A DNA stretch of 38,380 bases, taken from the NCBI GenBank assembly GCA_047614125.1, contig JBLHHI010000014.1:1-38380 (forward strand), in the 5' to 3' direction. The notes beneath the pieces are model-generated. The model worked only from the letters and a program-made list of their open reading frames with translations. It made no database searches and had not been told where the DNA came from. Positions 24,274 to 33,103 of this stretch are shown here, one piece after another; position 1 is the first letter of the stretch, and every line of letters begins with the position of its first letter. The stretch comes from JBLHHI01 sp047614125. GTDB lineage: Bacteria > Bacteroidota > Bacteroidia > NS11-12g > UBA9320. The position numbers were made by a program, and so were the translations under genes.

Positions 24274-26793
24274 CTAAAACGTCTGCCCAATAGAGAACAA
24301 GAGCTGTCCTTTTTGAGGAATCGTTTTGTCGAAGCCCCAGCCATAGTCGAATTGCAACATGCCAAACATCGGAAGATACATTCTCAACCCAAGTCCTGCC
24401 GCTCTTCGTAAATCAAACGGATTGTAATCGCGAACGCGGTTCCAGGTATTTCCAGCTTCAAAATATGTGTATCCTGAAATGCTGGCATTTGGATTGTTCG
24501 AGAACGGATATCGAAGCTCTAAAGAGAATTTTGAATACAACGGATCGGCGTCTTGGTCGCCGGCACGATCTTGAGAAATTTCATCGCTGTCGTATCCTTT
24601 TTGCGGAATAATCTCTGTGCCATAAACGGCCCAACTTCCAAAACCAGATCCACCCACTCTAAATTGCTCGAACGGTGAATATCCAACTTCCTTGTTGTAC
24701 AAACCAATGATACCCGCCTCAAAATGAGGAACTAAGATCAATTTCTTTAATGTTTCTTGGTACCAGCTCATGTTAATCTTCCACTTGTGGTACTCGATCC
24801 ATTTAAACTTCTCCTGCGAGCTCATTGTGGAGTAATCGGCATCTTTATTAAAGGCAGAATGTGGCAAGGTGGCCTGAAATGAGAATGAGAAGGTTGACCC
24901 CGACATCGGGAAAATCGGCGCGTTTGTTGAGTTTCTGGATAGAACGGTATTCCACGAGAAACTATTTGCTTTTCCATCGGTAAATCCGATTTCTGAGGCA
25001 CCAAAGTTGTTCCAATTGTTTAGGCTGTAGCGCTGATAGTTTAACGCATTGCTCCACGTAAAGAAATCATCCGGTACTTTTAAAAGTTTTCCAAATACTA
25101 CGGTTGCTCCGGTTGTTTTCATAAAGGGCCGAAGTGGATCGCTGCGTTCGCTCCAGATGTTCGATTGCACCGAATGGTATACGCTGGTTGTTAGGGAGTT
25201 GGGTTTCTTTCCGCCCAACCACGGCTCAGTAAATGAGAAGTTATACGATTGGAATTGTCGTCCGTTGGATTGGGCTCGTAGCGTTAATCGCTGGCCATCG
25301 CCCGATGGAATTGGATCCCATCCAGAACGTTTAAGCATTTTGCGACTTGAGAAGTTATTTAAACTCAAACCAACGCTTCCAACAAAACCAAAACCTCCAC
25401 CAAATCCACCCGAGGCTTCAATTTGATCCGAGGGTTTTTCTGCCACCTTATATTCAATATCAACGGTTCCACTTGCTGGATTTGGAATTGGATTCACGTC
25501 CAACGATTCGGGATCAAAGTAATTTAAAGCGGCTAATTCTCGCATGGAGCGTTGTATGTCGGTTCGACTAAACTTCTGGCCAGGCTTGGTACGCAAGGCT
25601 CGCAGTATTACAAAGTCGCTTGTTTTATCATTGCCCGAAACAGTAACCGAACTAATGGTGGCTTGCTTCCCTTCATAGATCCGAATTTCGAGGTCGATGC
25701 TGTCGCCATCCACCCTTGTTTCAACTGGAATTATATTAAAAAATAAATACCCATTGTCCATGTAGAGACTTGAAATATCAAAACCGTTTGGATCCATAAA
25801 TAGCTTTGACTCGAGCTTTGCTTGATTAAAGATATCGCCTTTGGTAATGCCAAGGAGGGTATCGAGCTTGCCACTGCTATATAAGGTATTTCCCACCCAA
25901 TCAATGTGCCGGAAATAATATTTTTCACCCTCGGCAATTCCAATCTTAATTAACACTCTATTGTCGTGTATCCGAATGATTGAATCATATTTTACTTCCG
26001 CATCTCGATATCCCAGCGATCGATATTTGTCGCCGATCTTGTCGATTTCTGTCCGGAAATCCGCTTCAACCAACTTGGATGACATGAAGAAAAGAATCTT
26101 CCCTTTCTTTTGTTTGGGCTTAATAAAGCGACGAATTTTTTTAGCTTCCAGATTGTCGTTACCAACAAAGACGTATTCTTCAACCTTTACTTTTTTGCCT
26201 TGTTTGATGTGGATGCGCAACATTTGACTGTTGAACATTGAAGTATCTACTTCTCTTTTTATGTCCACCTTAACGTTGTAATATCCCTTTCCTCTAAAAT
26301 AGGTTTGAATTTCTCGTTTTGTGCTGCTTACTAAGTTTTCGTTAACAACCAAACCTCTTCGCAAACTTATCTCTTCGCGAATGTTTTTTGTTTCTTGTTT
26401 ACCCAAACCTTTTATCGAGTACTTTGAAAGCTTTGGAAGTTCTATTACATTGATTCTCAGATATATAGTATCTTCTTTGGTTCCGGTTGTTTCAATCTCA
26501 ACATCCGAAAAAATGCCTTGTTTCCAAAGTTTTTCGATGGCTCGTGAAATGTCGTCTCCAGGAACTTTAATGCGTTGATAGGGTTGTAAACCGCTAAGAA
26601 TTACCAAGATGTTGCGATCTACCGTTGTCGTTATCGATGTGGAAATTCCTCCAATAACATAGGAAGTTGGATTTTCATAATCCATTTTAACCGAACCAAT
26701 TTTTTCAATTTGTGCACTTGCCGTTCCGAAAAAACTGGAAAGGATCAAAACAATCGTTCCGAGCTTCACCATGTAAGAAGATTTTTTTGCCAT
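24274..26793 (-). CDS. bamA: BamA, outer-membrane protein assembly factor
   Basis: An 839-residue Omp85 protein, the core that folds beta-barrel proteins into the outer membrane. MAKKSSYMVKLGTIVLILSSFFGTASAQ is a normal Sec signal and decides the start (26793); an ATG at 26829 overlapping the uppS stop would add 12 residues and cannot be excluded. About five POTRA domains follow, including LRINVIELPKLSKYSIKGLG and IRIYEGKQATISSVTVSGNDKTSDFVILRALRTKPGQKF. The C-terminal half is the 16-strand barrel, ending in Phe (LLFSIGQTF), the usual outer-membrane signal. It is last in the minus-strand envelope cluster. The Skp/OmpH gene that often follows bamA in Bacteroidota is absent; repeats and a dead transposase occupy that place. 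Confidence 0.95.
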   Translation of the reverse strand: MAKKSSYMVKLGTIVLILSSFFGTASAQIEKIGSVKMDYENPTSYVIGGISTSITTTVDRNILVILSGLQPYQRIKVPGDDISRAIEKLWKQGIFSDVEIETTGTKEDTIYLRINVIELPKLSKYSIKGLGKQETKNIREEISLRRGLVVNENLVSSTKREIQTYFRGKGYYNVKVDIKREVDTSMFNSQMLRIHIKQGKKVKVEEYVFVGNDNLEAKKIRRFIKPKQKKGKILFFMSSKLVEADFRTEIDKIGDKYRSLGYRDAEVKYDSIIRIHDNRVLIKIGIAEGEKYYFRHIDWVGNTLYSSGKLDTLLGITKGDIFNQAKLESKLFMDPNGFDISSLYMDNGYLFFNIIPVETRVDGDSIDLEIRIYEGKQATISSVTVSGNDKTSDFVILRALRTKPGQKFSRTDIQRSMRELAALNYFDPESLDVNPIPNPASGTVDIEYKVAEKPSDQIEASGGFGGGFGFVGSVGLSLNNFSSRKMLKRSGWDPIPSGDGQRLTLRAQSNGRQFQSYNFSFTEPWLGGKKPNSLTTSVYHSVQSNIWSERSDPLRPFMKTTGATVVFGKLLKVPDDFFTWSNALNYQRYSLNNWNNFGASEIGFTDGKANSFSWNTVLSRNSTNAPIFPMSGSTFSFSFQATLPHSAFNKDADYSTMSSQEKFKWIEYHKWKINMSWYQETLKKLILVPHFEAGIIGLYNKEVGYSPFEQFRVGGSGFGSWAVYGTEIIPQKGYDSDEISQDRAGDQDADPLYSKFSLELRYPFSNNPNASISGYTYFEAGNTWNRVRDYNPFDLRRAAGLGLRMYLPMFGMLQFDYGWGFDKTIPQKGQLLFSIGQTF

Positions 26794-26821
26794 TAAATGG
26801 GCTATTATTATTGGTGTTTGA

Positions 26822-27604
26822 TTAGACATGAGATAGTTGTTCACTGGTTTTTCCGAATCTGCGCTCTCGGTGCTGATAATCTAAAATGGCTTTATATAGG
26901 TGCTCACGTTTAAAATCTGGCCACAAGGTATTTGTAAAATAAAACTCGCTGTACGCAAGTTCCCACAGTAAAAAATTACTGATGCGGTGTTCTCCGCTTG
27001 TTCGAATCATTAAATCGGGATGTGGGTAGGAGTGTGTTGTAAGCGCCTGACTTATAAGGTCTTCATTCACGTCACTCACTCCAAGACTTCCTTCTTTAAC
27101 ACGTTCGGCTATGTTCTTCACGGCATTAACGATGTCCCATTTAGAGCTGTAACTCAGCGCTAAAATGAGCGTCATGCGTGTATTGTTCTTTGTTGCTTCA
27201 ATGCTTTCATCCAGCTCAGATAAGCAATCCAATGGCAGTTGAGATCGATCGCCAATGGTGTCGAGCCGAATGTTGTTTTTCTGAAGTGTTTTTGTTTCTC
27301 TTCGAATGGTCTTAACCAAAAGCCCCATCAATGCGTTGACTTCTGTTTTTGGCCGATTCCAGTTTTCGGTAGAAAAAGCATAAAGCGTTAGGTATTCAAC
27401 GCCTATTTCTGCGCACCCTTCGGTAATCTCCCGAACGGATTTAACACCATTTTGGTGACCAAATATTCTAAACTTACCATGCTTCTTGGCCCAGCGACCA
27501 TTGCCATCCATAATAACAGCTATGTGTTTTGGAAGTCTGGATTTGTCGATCAACGACTTGTGTTCTTCTACCGCCAATTGATTTGTCTTTTGTGTTTTGG
27601 CCAA
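26822..27604 (-). CDS. uppS: Isoprenyl (undecaprenyl-type) diphosphate synthase
   Basis: A 260-residue cis-prenyltransferase making the C55-type lipid carrier for peptidoglycan and surface sugars. Motifs: HIAVIMDGNGRWAKKHG (28-44; catalytic Asp in MDGNG), GHQNGVKSVREI, YLTLYAFSTENWNRP and the C-terminal DLMIRTSGEHRISNFLLWELAYSEFYF with WPDF. Length is standard (about 245-260). Its start overlaps the end of the porG-like gene by 37 bp, and its end overlaps the possible early bamA start by 8 bp, so this is tightly coupled to both neighbours. The first 26 residues are a polar extension. Confidence 0.96.
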   Translation of the reverse strand: MAKTQKTNQLAVEEHKSLIDKSRLPKHIAVIMDGNGRWAKKHGKFRIFGHQNGVKSVREITEGCAEIGVEYLTLYAFSTENWNRPKTEVNALMGLLVKTIRRETKTLQKNNIRLDTIGDRSQLPLDCLSELDESIEATKNNTRMTLILALSYSSKWDIVNAVKNIAERVKEGSLGVSDVNEDLISQALTTHSYPHPDLMIRTSGEHRISNFLLWELAYSEFYFTNTLWPDFKREHLYKAILDYQHRERRFGKTSEQLSHV

Positions 27605-28407
27605 CAGGTTATTGGGTTAATTCGGTAGGTAAAAGTGAAGTTCGAAAAGAAATAAAAGTCCTTTAATGCCGGATCGCCTCGTTCGTCTCCAGCCAATGAA
27701 AGCGCTTCACCAACACCATCTACTTCCCAACTCCGATCAGAAAGGGCGGCACTTAAAGAACCATATTGACTACTTTGGTCTTCCAAATCAGGGTACAGGG
27801 TACTTACGTCATCGAGGTAATCGGTGTAGGTTTTTCTCCATCCTACTTCAAAACCAACCACCCAGTTTTTATTTAAGTTGTACTTAAACCCTCCTCCAAA
27901 AGGAATGGCCACCTGAATGTTTCCATACTGTTGCTTGCTGTTTTGACCCTCAGTACGCAACTTGCGCAGACTGTGCCAGTTGTCTTTGTATTCGGCTTTT
28001 GGGTCGTGGTAAAAAACAGCTATTCCCGCCATGGCATATGCTGTGAAATCTTTGCTGAGAATTCTAGATCCAAAAGGAACGAAGTTGAACTCCATCACCG
28101 TGCTTAGTTCTAGGATGTCTGATTTAAAATGGAGGTTTCGATATTTGTATTCTTCATAATTGGCATCTGATCCGCTGATGCTGCCATACATGAAGCCAGG
28201 TCGGATGGACCAGATTGGTGTAAAGTTGTATTTCATGTGAACTCCAAAGGCCGGATGCGTTTCTCCTGGAACAATGTTGTACGCAAGGTCGCCGTGATAA
28301 TTGCTGGCCCCGAGCATTAGTCCGAATTCCCAATCTTGCGCCTGGCCGTATTGCGCCGATAACAGCAAAACCAAAAGGAAAGAGGATTTAAACACTTTGA
28401 AATACAT
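27568..28407 (-). CDS. PorG-like (DUF6089) outer-membrane protein, copy 1
   Basis: A 279-residue secreted beta-rich protein. Signal peptide at residues 1-23 (ending GQAQ), then WEFGLMLGASNYHGDLAYNIV, the hallmark start of DUF6089/PorG barrels, and alternating strands to FTFTYRINPITC. PorG links the T9SS PorK/N ring to the outer membrane. In Bacteroidota porG often precedes uppS and bamA exactly as here. The tail of the protein (after YRINPITC) runs 37 bp into the uppS start. A paralogue lies immediately upstream (28512-29429), so which of the two serves T9SS is not settled. It has its own promoter (28453-28480). Confidence 0.82.
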   Translation of the reverse strand: MYFKVFKSSFLLVLLLSAQYGQAQDWEFGLMLGASNYHGDLAYNIVPGETHPAFGVHMKYNFTPIWSIRPGFMYGSISGSDANYEEYKYRNLHFKSDILELSTVMEFNFVPFGSRILSKDFTAYAMAGIAVFYHDPKAEYKDNWHSLRKLRTEGQNSKQQYGNIQVAIPFGGGFKYNLNKNWVVGFEVGWRKTYTDYLDDVSTLYPDLEDQSSQYGSLSAALSDRSWEVDGVGEALSLAGDERGDPALKDFYFFSNFTFTYRINPITCWPKHKRQINWR

Positions 28408-28452
28408 TTTGTTAATCTTTACGCGTAGAACTTGGTTTTGTTACAGAAAACG

Positions 28453-28480
28453 CAAAATTAGTGAACATCTTACCTAACAA
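28453..28480 (-). promoter_or_regulatory. Bacteroidota-type promoter of porG-like copy 1
   Basis: On the minus strand: TTG (28480-28478), 17-nt spacer, TAATTTTG (28460-28453), then 45 nt to the ATG at 28407. Both elements match the -33/-7 pattern, so the gene need not depend on read-through from upstream. Confidence 0.55.
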
Positions 28481-28511
28481 TTCATCAATGATATGAATAT
28501 GACTCAACTTC

Positions 28512-29429
28512 TTAGAAAAAGATTGGGCATCGATCTCCAGAACGAATAATTCGGTAGGTGAGTGTTACTCCGAAAATTGAATACATATCCCTTTTTGATT
28601 GATCTCCGCGTGGTGTACCGGCCAATGATTGCTCAGCGTTACGGCTGGTGCGATCTGACATTGCCGGCGAAATGGCAGAATATTGTGATTCTAAATATAC
28701 AGGCTCTACGTAGTTTCCACTCACATCATCAATGTAATCCGTGAAGGTATACCTTGGAACATATTCTACACCAAAGGTCCATTGTTTGCTGAGCTTAAAC
28801 TTGAATCCAACGCCAAAGGGAATGGAAAGCTGCGTAAGTGCATACCGTTTTATGTCGTTGTACTCCGTGGTTTCTTGACCTTCTGTGCCAAGTGGTTGCA
28901 ATTCAACCCAATCTCCATCTCTGCTCGCCAAAGAACTGTAATTCTGAAGACCCGTGCTGTGCCAAGAATTTGCATCGTAAAAGAATTGTGCTTGTGGGTT
29001 AAACTTAAATACGCCAACTCCAATTGTTACATAAGGAATAATACCTCGTTCTTGGTTTAAATCGAAGGTATTTAAGTTGATGTCGAAACCGGCATGAAAA
29101 TCCCATATTTCAGATTTGAAATGAAGATTTCGAAATTCGCGAAGTTCATCTTCTGGATACCAAGCATCGTCGCCCGAAATGCTGCCGTAATTTACCCCCA
29201 AACGAAAGGTAAACCTCTGAACAGGGTTGTATCGAACAATTAATCCACCATTTGCATGGGTTCCTTTTTGCTCAAAAAATTTGTTGGTTAAGTCTCCTTG
29301 ATAGTTGCTTCCACCAAACATGATCCCAAATTCTAACGAGCTTTCCTTTTTCCATGTTTGTGCTTCTGAAGGTGTGGCCACCAAGGTGATCAACGCTACC
29401 AACAGAATCAGACTATATAATTTTTTCAT
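28512..29429 (-). CDS. PorG-like (DUF6089) outer-membrane protein, copy 2
   Basis: A 305-residue paralogue of the downstream gene. MKKLYSLILLVALITLVATPSEAQ is the signal; the ATG at 29429 is preferred over 29450 because it gives this compact leader. The mature start LEFGIMFGGSNYQGDLTNKFF parallels FGLMLGASNYHGDL in copy 1, and both contain LHFKSDI or LHFKSEI, TDYIDDVS or TDYLDDVS, YSAISPAMSDR or YGSLSAALSDR, and RGDQSKRDMY or RGDPALKDFY. The C-terminal part ends in strands TYRIIRSGDRCP. The two arose by duplication. Own promoter at 29485-29515. Confidence 0.83.
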   Translation of the reverse strand: MKKLYSLILLVALITLVATPSEAQTWKKESSLEFGIMFGGSNYQGDLTNKFFEQKGTHANGGLIVRYNPVQRFTFRLGVNYGSISGDDAWYPEDELREFRNLHFKSEIWDFHAGFDINLNTFDLNQERGIIPYVTIGVGVFKFNPQAQFFYDANSWHSTGLQNYSSLASRDGDWVELQPLGTEGQETTEYNDIKRYALTQLSIPFGVGFKFKLSKQWTFGVEYVPRYTFTDYIDDVSGNYVEPVYLESQYSAISPAMSDRTSRNAEQSLAGTPRGDQSKRDMYSIFGVTLTYRIIRSGDRCPIFF

Positions 29430-29484
29430 ATTGTTTCCCATACGTCTCAATTATTCAAAACTGCCGAATAATTCAGTTAACGTA

Positions 29485-29515
29485 CAAACGTAGCGAAACA
29501 CAGTGAATTAACCAA
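29485..29515 (-). promoter_or_regulatory. Bacteroidota-type promoter of porG-like copy 2
   Basis: On the minus strand: TTG (29515-29513), 20-nt spacer, TACGTTTG (29492-29485), 55 nt before the ATG at 29429. An exact fit to TTG-N17-23-TANNTTTG. Confidence 0.6.
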
Positions 29516-29605
29516 CTTATCCACACGGCATTTTTATAACGGTGGAAGCGTTGTTTTTGGTGCATTAGCAAGGATTAATTCGATGCAATGCTCAAGGTTA
29601 GCCGT

Positions 29606-30088
29606 CTAAAATTGAACCAATTCTACGTCAAAAATCAGCACAGCATTTGCGGGAATACCGGAGGGAGGATTTCGACCGTATCCCAGTTCGGATGGAAGAA
29701 AAAGTGTTGCCTTTCCTCCTCGTTTCATCAGCTGAATTCCTTCTGTCCAACCTTTAATTACACTTTGCAATGAAAAAGTAATGGTATTTCTCCCTGTTGT
29801 TTGATCAAAGCTTTGACCTGAAGTGAAATACCCCTTGTACAAAACTTCAACCTTCGATTGTGGTGAGGGATGATCACCAACGCCTTCTTCAACTTCTAAA
29901 TAATGCAAGCCAGACGCAGTTTCAACAGCTGTCAGGTTCTTCTCCGCCAAATAATCTTTAATGATTTGTTTGTCTTTGATCAGTTGTGCCGTCGGGTCAA
30001 AATCATCCGAATTACAAGATGAACTCAGCATGCTTAGGCTTGCAAAAAGAACAAGAATGTGGAATGCATTAAATTTTATCCGTTTCAT
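29606..30088 (-). CDS. FKBP-type peptidyl-prolyl isomerase lipoprotein
   Basis: A 160-residue lipoprotein. Signal MKRIKFNAFHILVLFASLSMLSSSC with the lipid Cys in SSSC (the ATG at 30088 is preferred to 30094). After a helix (QLIKDKQIIKDYLAEK) comes one FKBP domain (about 60-160): VEVLYKGYFTSGQSFDQTTGRNTITFSL, VIKGWTEGIQLMKRGGKATLFLPSELGYG, PSGIPANAVLIFDVELVQF. Active-site aromatic residues (Tyr, Phe, Trp in IKGW, Phe in LIFDVEL) are conserved, so cis-trans proline isomerase activity is likely, in the periplasm, helping exported proteins fold. It follows nadK by 14 bp. Confidence 0.92.
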   Translation of the reverse strand: MKRIKFNAFHILVLFASLSMLSSSCNSDDFDPTAQLIKDKQIIKDYLAEKNLTAVETASGLHYLEVEEGVGDHPSPQSKVEVLYKGYFTSGQSFDQTTGRNTITFSLQSVIKGWTEGIQLMKRGGKATLFLPSELGYGRNPPSGIPANAVLIFDVELVQF

Positions 30089-30102
30089 TATCAACTATTT
30101 GT

Positions 30103-30981
30103 CTAATTTCTATTGTCTATGCCCCACATCAATTTTTTGCGAATTGTATCCATAAAGCTCTCATCGCTCAATCGAATCATGTAAAAAAGGAAAGGTGCTT
30201 TTTTAATGGCTAATTGTGCCCCTTTTGGAACTGTTATCGACCGACTATCCAACGAAACTAAAAAAGAATTGGCGCGACCTTCAATTTCGAACGATACAAT
30301 GTGATCGTCAGAAATTACAGCCGGGCGCACATTGAGATTGTGCGGTGCAATGGGAGTTATCACCAAACTTGATGAACCCGGAAATAACAATGGACCGCCA
30401 CAACTTAATGAGTAACCACTCGAACCCGTTGGGGTAGAGCATATTAATCCATCCGCCCAATACGAGTTTAAAAATACTCCATTCAAATAGGTGTGAACCG
30501 TTATCATGCTGCTCGAATCCTTTTTGTGAATCACAAAGTCGTTGAGTGCGTAGGGAAACTTGCTAAATAAATTGCCATCCGACTCCAACATGAGTACCGT
30601 GCGTTGATCGATCGAATACGACTTCTGTTCCAATTCGATGATGGTTTGCTCAATGTTTTCTTGTTGACTGCTGGCCAAAAACCCAAAGCGCCCCATGTTA
30701 ACTCCTAAAACCGGTATCGCCGTATCTCGCACCATAATGATGGTGTCGAGCATAGTGCCATCTCCTCCTAAGCTTAATAGATAGTCAATGTCTTCCGCCT
30801 TTAAATCAAAATCGTTGAAACTCTTGTAATCATCCGTTACTAAGTCGAGTTTTAAGAGCGACTTCAGATTTTCGTGTAAATAAATTTCAATTTCACGTTT
30901 GGCAAGCAAATCCAACAACGAAGCAACAAAGTCGAGCTGAGTTTTGGATTTTAATATACGTGCGTATAAGCCAATTTTCAT
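30103..30981 (-). CDS. nadK: NAD kinase
   Basis: A 292-residue enzyme that phosphorylates NAD to NADP. GGDGTMLDTI (the GGDG signature, about residues 73-82) and TPTGSSGYSLSCGGPLL (about 178-194) are both present, with VLGVNMGRFGFLA between them, all diagnostic for NAD kinases. Length matches the family. It is preceded by an Omp85 gene (16 bp) and followed by an FKBP lipoprotein gene, so it is co-transcribed with the envelope genes, a known Bacteroidota neighbourhood. Intact. Confidence 0.96.
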   Translation of the reverse strand: MKIGLYARILKSKTQLDFVASLLDLLAKREIEIYLHENLKSLLKLDLVTDDYKSFNDFDLKAEDIDYLLSLGGDGTMLDTIIMVRDTAIPVLGVNMGRFGFLASSQQENIEQTIIELEQKSYSIDQRTVLMLESDGNLFSKFPYALNDFVIHKKDSSSMITVHTYLNGVFLNSYWADGLICSTPTGSSGYSLSCGGPLLFPGSSSLVITPIAPHNLNVRPAVISDDHIVSFEIEGRANSFLVSLDSRSITVPKGAQLAIKKAPFLFYMIRLSDESFMDTIRKKLMWGIDNRN

Positions 30982-30996
30982 AGGTAACTTTCTTGT

Positions 30997-32424
30997 TTAC
31001 AGGGCCTTGCTGAAATGAATTTTTAAGCCACCTTCGCCATATTGGGTCCAAGAATATTCAAATCTAAACACTTTGTCGAAATATAAGAGCACATTGTATC
31101 CAATGCCATAGCCGATGTTCCACCGATTGATGAAAGTATTCGTAGGTGAAAAGGTCGCGTTTTCGGTTTTTCCGGCATCAATAAATACGGATGCAAAATG
31201 CTCAATGGGCATTTTTTTATATGATTCTACAGGCACCCATTTCATATTCCAAGTTTGCGGTTTAATGGTATGAAATCTAAGCTCGGCTTTAGACAACACA
31301 AACCCATATCCATCAATAACATAGCTTTCATATCCTCTAATATTTCTGGAATAGCCCAGGGCTCTTTGTTGGATGTACGGCCGAGTATTTTGGAAAGAAC
31401 TTCCGATATTGATTGCGAAAGCTCCTGACCAACGCTCCAGTTTTTTTAAGGCCGCGGGCTTTCCGTACCAGGAAGCTTCCATTTCAAAATTGAAAAACGA
31501 ATAAAAGCTTGAAGTATTGATGTTATTTAAAGATGAAGAAAGTGTTGCTTGGATGAACTCGCCATTGGTGGGAAGGAGTTTGTTGTTTCTCGCTTCTACA
31601 ATTACAAATTGATATCCAATCAAAAGCTCTTGCTGCTTATTGCCAAATCCTTTCAAATAATTCGGATTGTTGGATGAATGCAGGACGGTATCGGCCACTT
31701 TGTAATCATTAAAAAGGGCAAAGACGTGTTGTTCAAAATTGGTTTTTGGACGAATGCGCAAGTCGATGAATCCTGAAGTTTTGGTTTGAGAGAACTGTCC
31801 ATTCTGCGCAAAGAATTGCACCCTATTGTCTTCCGTTTTAAGCCATACTTCTTCGTTCTTTTTTTGACTAAAACCCGCCGAAAGTCCATACACCTTGCGT
31901 TTACCCAGCCATGGAATTTCATAGTTTAATCCAAGAGCTTTAGTGTACCCCGTTGAAAATGAGGCCTTTATTTGATGATTTAATCCAAAGGCATTGTATT
32001 TAAAAAGATAGATTCCGATGTTGGTTCGAGACGGGTCGAAATCTAAGTTCCACCATTGGTTAAAGTTTCGGTCCGAAAATTCGACAAAGGGAATGGGCCA
32101 GAAATACCATTTTTCGATCACTTCAATTTTAATTGATATACTTCGGTCCGCTTCAATTTGTATGATTTCAATTTGATTGAAAAGGTTTAAATTTTTTAGA
32201 TTGTTTTCTGATTGAGGGATTAATACTTCCTCCAAATGAGCCTTGGGATATGAGCCACCTTCTTTAAAACGCAATTCACGGAGAACGACCGCATCCTTTG
32301 TTTTAATATTGCCCGAAATCTCCACCGATGAGATGGAAACTAAATGGTTGCTTTTTTCTGTTTGAGCTAGAATTTCAAAATGAAATGAATATAGAACGAG
32401 AAGAAAACATAGGACGTTCTTCAT
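30997..32424 (-). CDS. BamA/TamA-family (Omp85) outer-membrane protein
   Basis: A 475-residue outer-membrane protein with a signal peptide (MKNVLCFLLVLYSFHFEILAQ, about 1-21), one POTRA domain (about 28-105: VSISSVEISGNIKTKDAVVLRELRFKEGGSYP with the strand IKIEVIEKW) and a C-terminal surface-antigen barrel (about 110-475) with YSRNIRGYESYVIDGYGF, an RGY motif typical of Omp85 barrels. It is much shorter than BamA: one POTRA instead of five. TamA-like or FhaC-like transport is possible but unproven. It lies between the CBS gene (13 bp upstream) and nadK. Confidence 0.87.
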   Translation of the reverse strand: MKNVLCFLLVLYSFHFEILAQTEKSNHLVSISSVEISGNIKTKDAVVLRELRFKEGGSYPKAHLEEVLIPQSENNLKNLNLFNQIEIIQIEADRSISIKIEVIEKWYFWPIPFVEFSDRNFNQWWNLDFDPSRTNIGIYLFKYNAFGLNHQIKASFSTGYTKALGLNYEIPWLGKRKVYGLSAGFSQKKNEEVWLKTEDNRVQFFAQNGQFSQTKTSGFIDLRIRPKTNFEQHVFALFNDYKVADTVLHSSNNPNYLKGFGNKQQELLIGYQFVIVEARNNKLLPTNGEFIQATLSSSLNNINTSSFYSFFNFEMEASWYGKPAALKKLERWSGAFAINIGSSFQNTRPYIQQRALGYSRNIRGYESYVIDGYGFVLSKAELRFHTIKPQTWNMKWVPVESYKKMPIEHFASVFIDAGKTENATFSPTNTFINRWNIGYGIGYNVLLYFDKVFRFEYSWTQYGEGGLKIHFSKAL

Positions 32425-32437
32425 GCGGAGCGTTTTG

Positions 32438-33088
32438 TCAAATATCGAGATATTTCATCAATGCCGAATAACGCTCTTCCAACAATTCTTTGTTGCCGTG
32501 ATTCACTTTGTGTTTAACCTCGTATCCATTTTGTTCGAGCGAATAAATAAGATGGTCTACATTTATAAAGCTAAGCTTGAGCAACACATCTAAAACACCT
32601 CGATCAACATTAAACTGCGTCCATACGCCAAAAACACTTCCACCTTCCAGCTCAGCCATTCGCGCCAACTGCGACAATGAATAGTCTTGAATGGAACAAG
32701 AAAGCAAAAGAACGGCTCCTTCATGCTGAGCGCTTAGGCCAATGCCCATTGCAGAGATGAGTTTTCGCTGTGCCAGTATACCAACAAATTCGAGCTGATC
32801 TTCCACAGCTAACGTGTCGTAACCCGACTCGGAAAATAATCGCAACGCCTTAAAAAATGAGTGGTTTACATTAATAATAAAGATGTTGGAAGGCTTGATT
32901 TTATCGAGGGTTAATGTGGGATTTTGATCAATTAAATCGGAAGCTTTGATGTTTCCTAAAATTTGGGAGTTGACAACCATGGGTAAATCTCGAACGCAAA
33001 AGTCTTCCATCATCAAAAGCGCAAACTGTGCCGTATCGGAAGGCTTGAGCGGCGTTAGAAATTCAGATATGTGTTCTTTGATGATCAT
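32438..33088 (-). CDS. CBS-domain protein
   Basis: A 216-residue soluble protein with an N-terminal pair of CBS repeats: LTPLKPSDTAQFALLMMEDFCVRDLPMVVNSQILGNIKASDLI (about 11-55), and IKPSNIFIINVNHSFFKALRLFSESGYDTLAVEDQLEFVGILAQRKLI (about 63-112). Pairs of CBS repeats bind adenosyl nucleotides. The rest (about 120-216) resembles an ACT-like fold (AVLLLSCSIQDYSLSQLARMAELEGGSVFGVW) with an MEQNGYEVKH-type segment, so a sensor role is likely. It is next to nadK in this cluster as in other Bacteroidota. The target is unknown. Confidence 0.85.
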   Translation of the reverse strand: MIIKEHISEFLTPLKPSDTAQFALLMMEDFCVRDLPMVVNSQILGNIKASDLIDQNPTLTLDKIKPSNIFIINVNHSFFKALRLFSESGYDTLAVEDQLEFVGILAQRKLISAMGIGLSAQHEGAVLLLSCSIQDYSLSQLARMAELEGGSVFGVWTQFNVDRGVLDVLLKLSFINVDHLIYSLEQNGYEVKHKVNHGNKELLEERYSALMKYLDI

Positions 33089-33103
33089 CCTATATAAGAC
33101 GAA

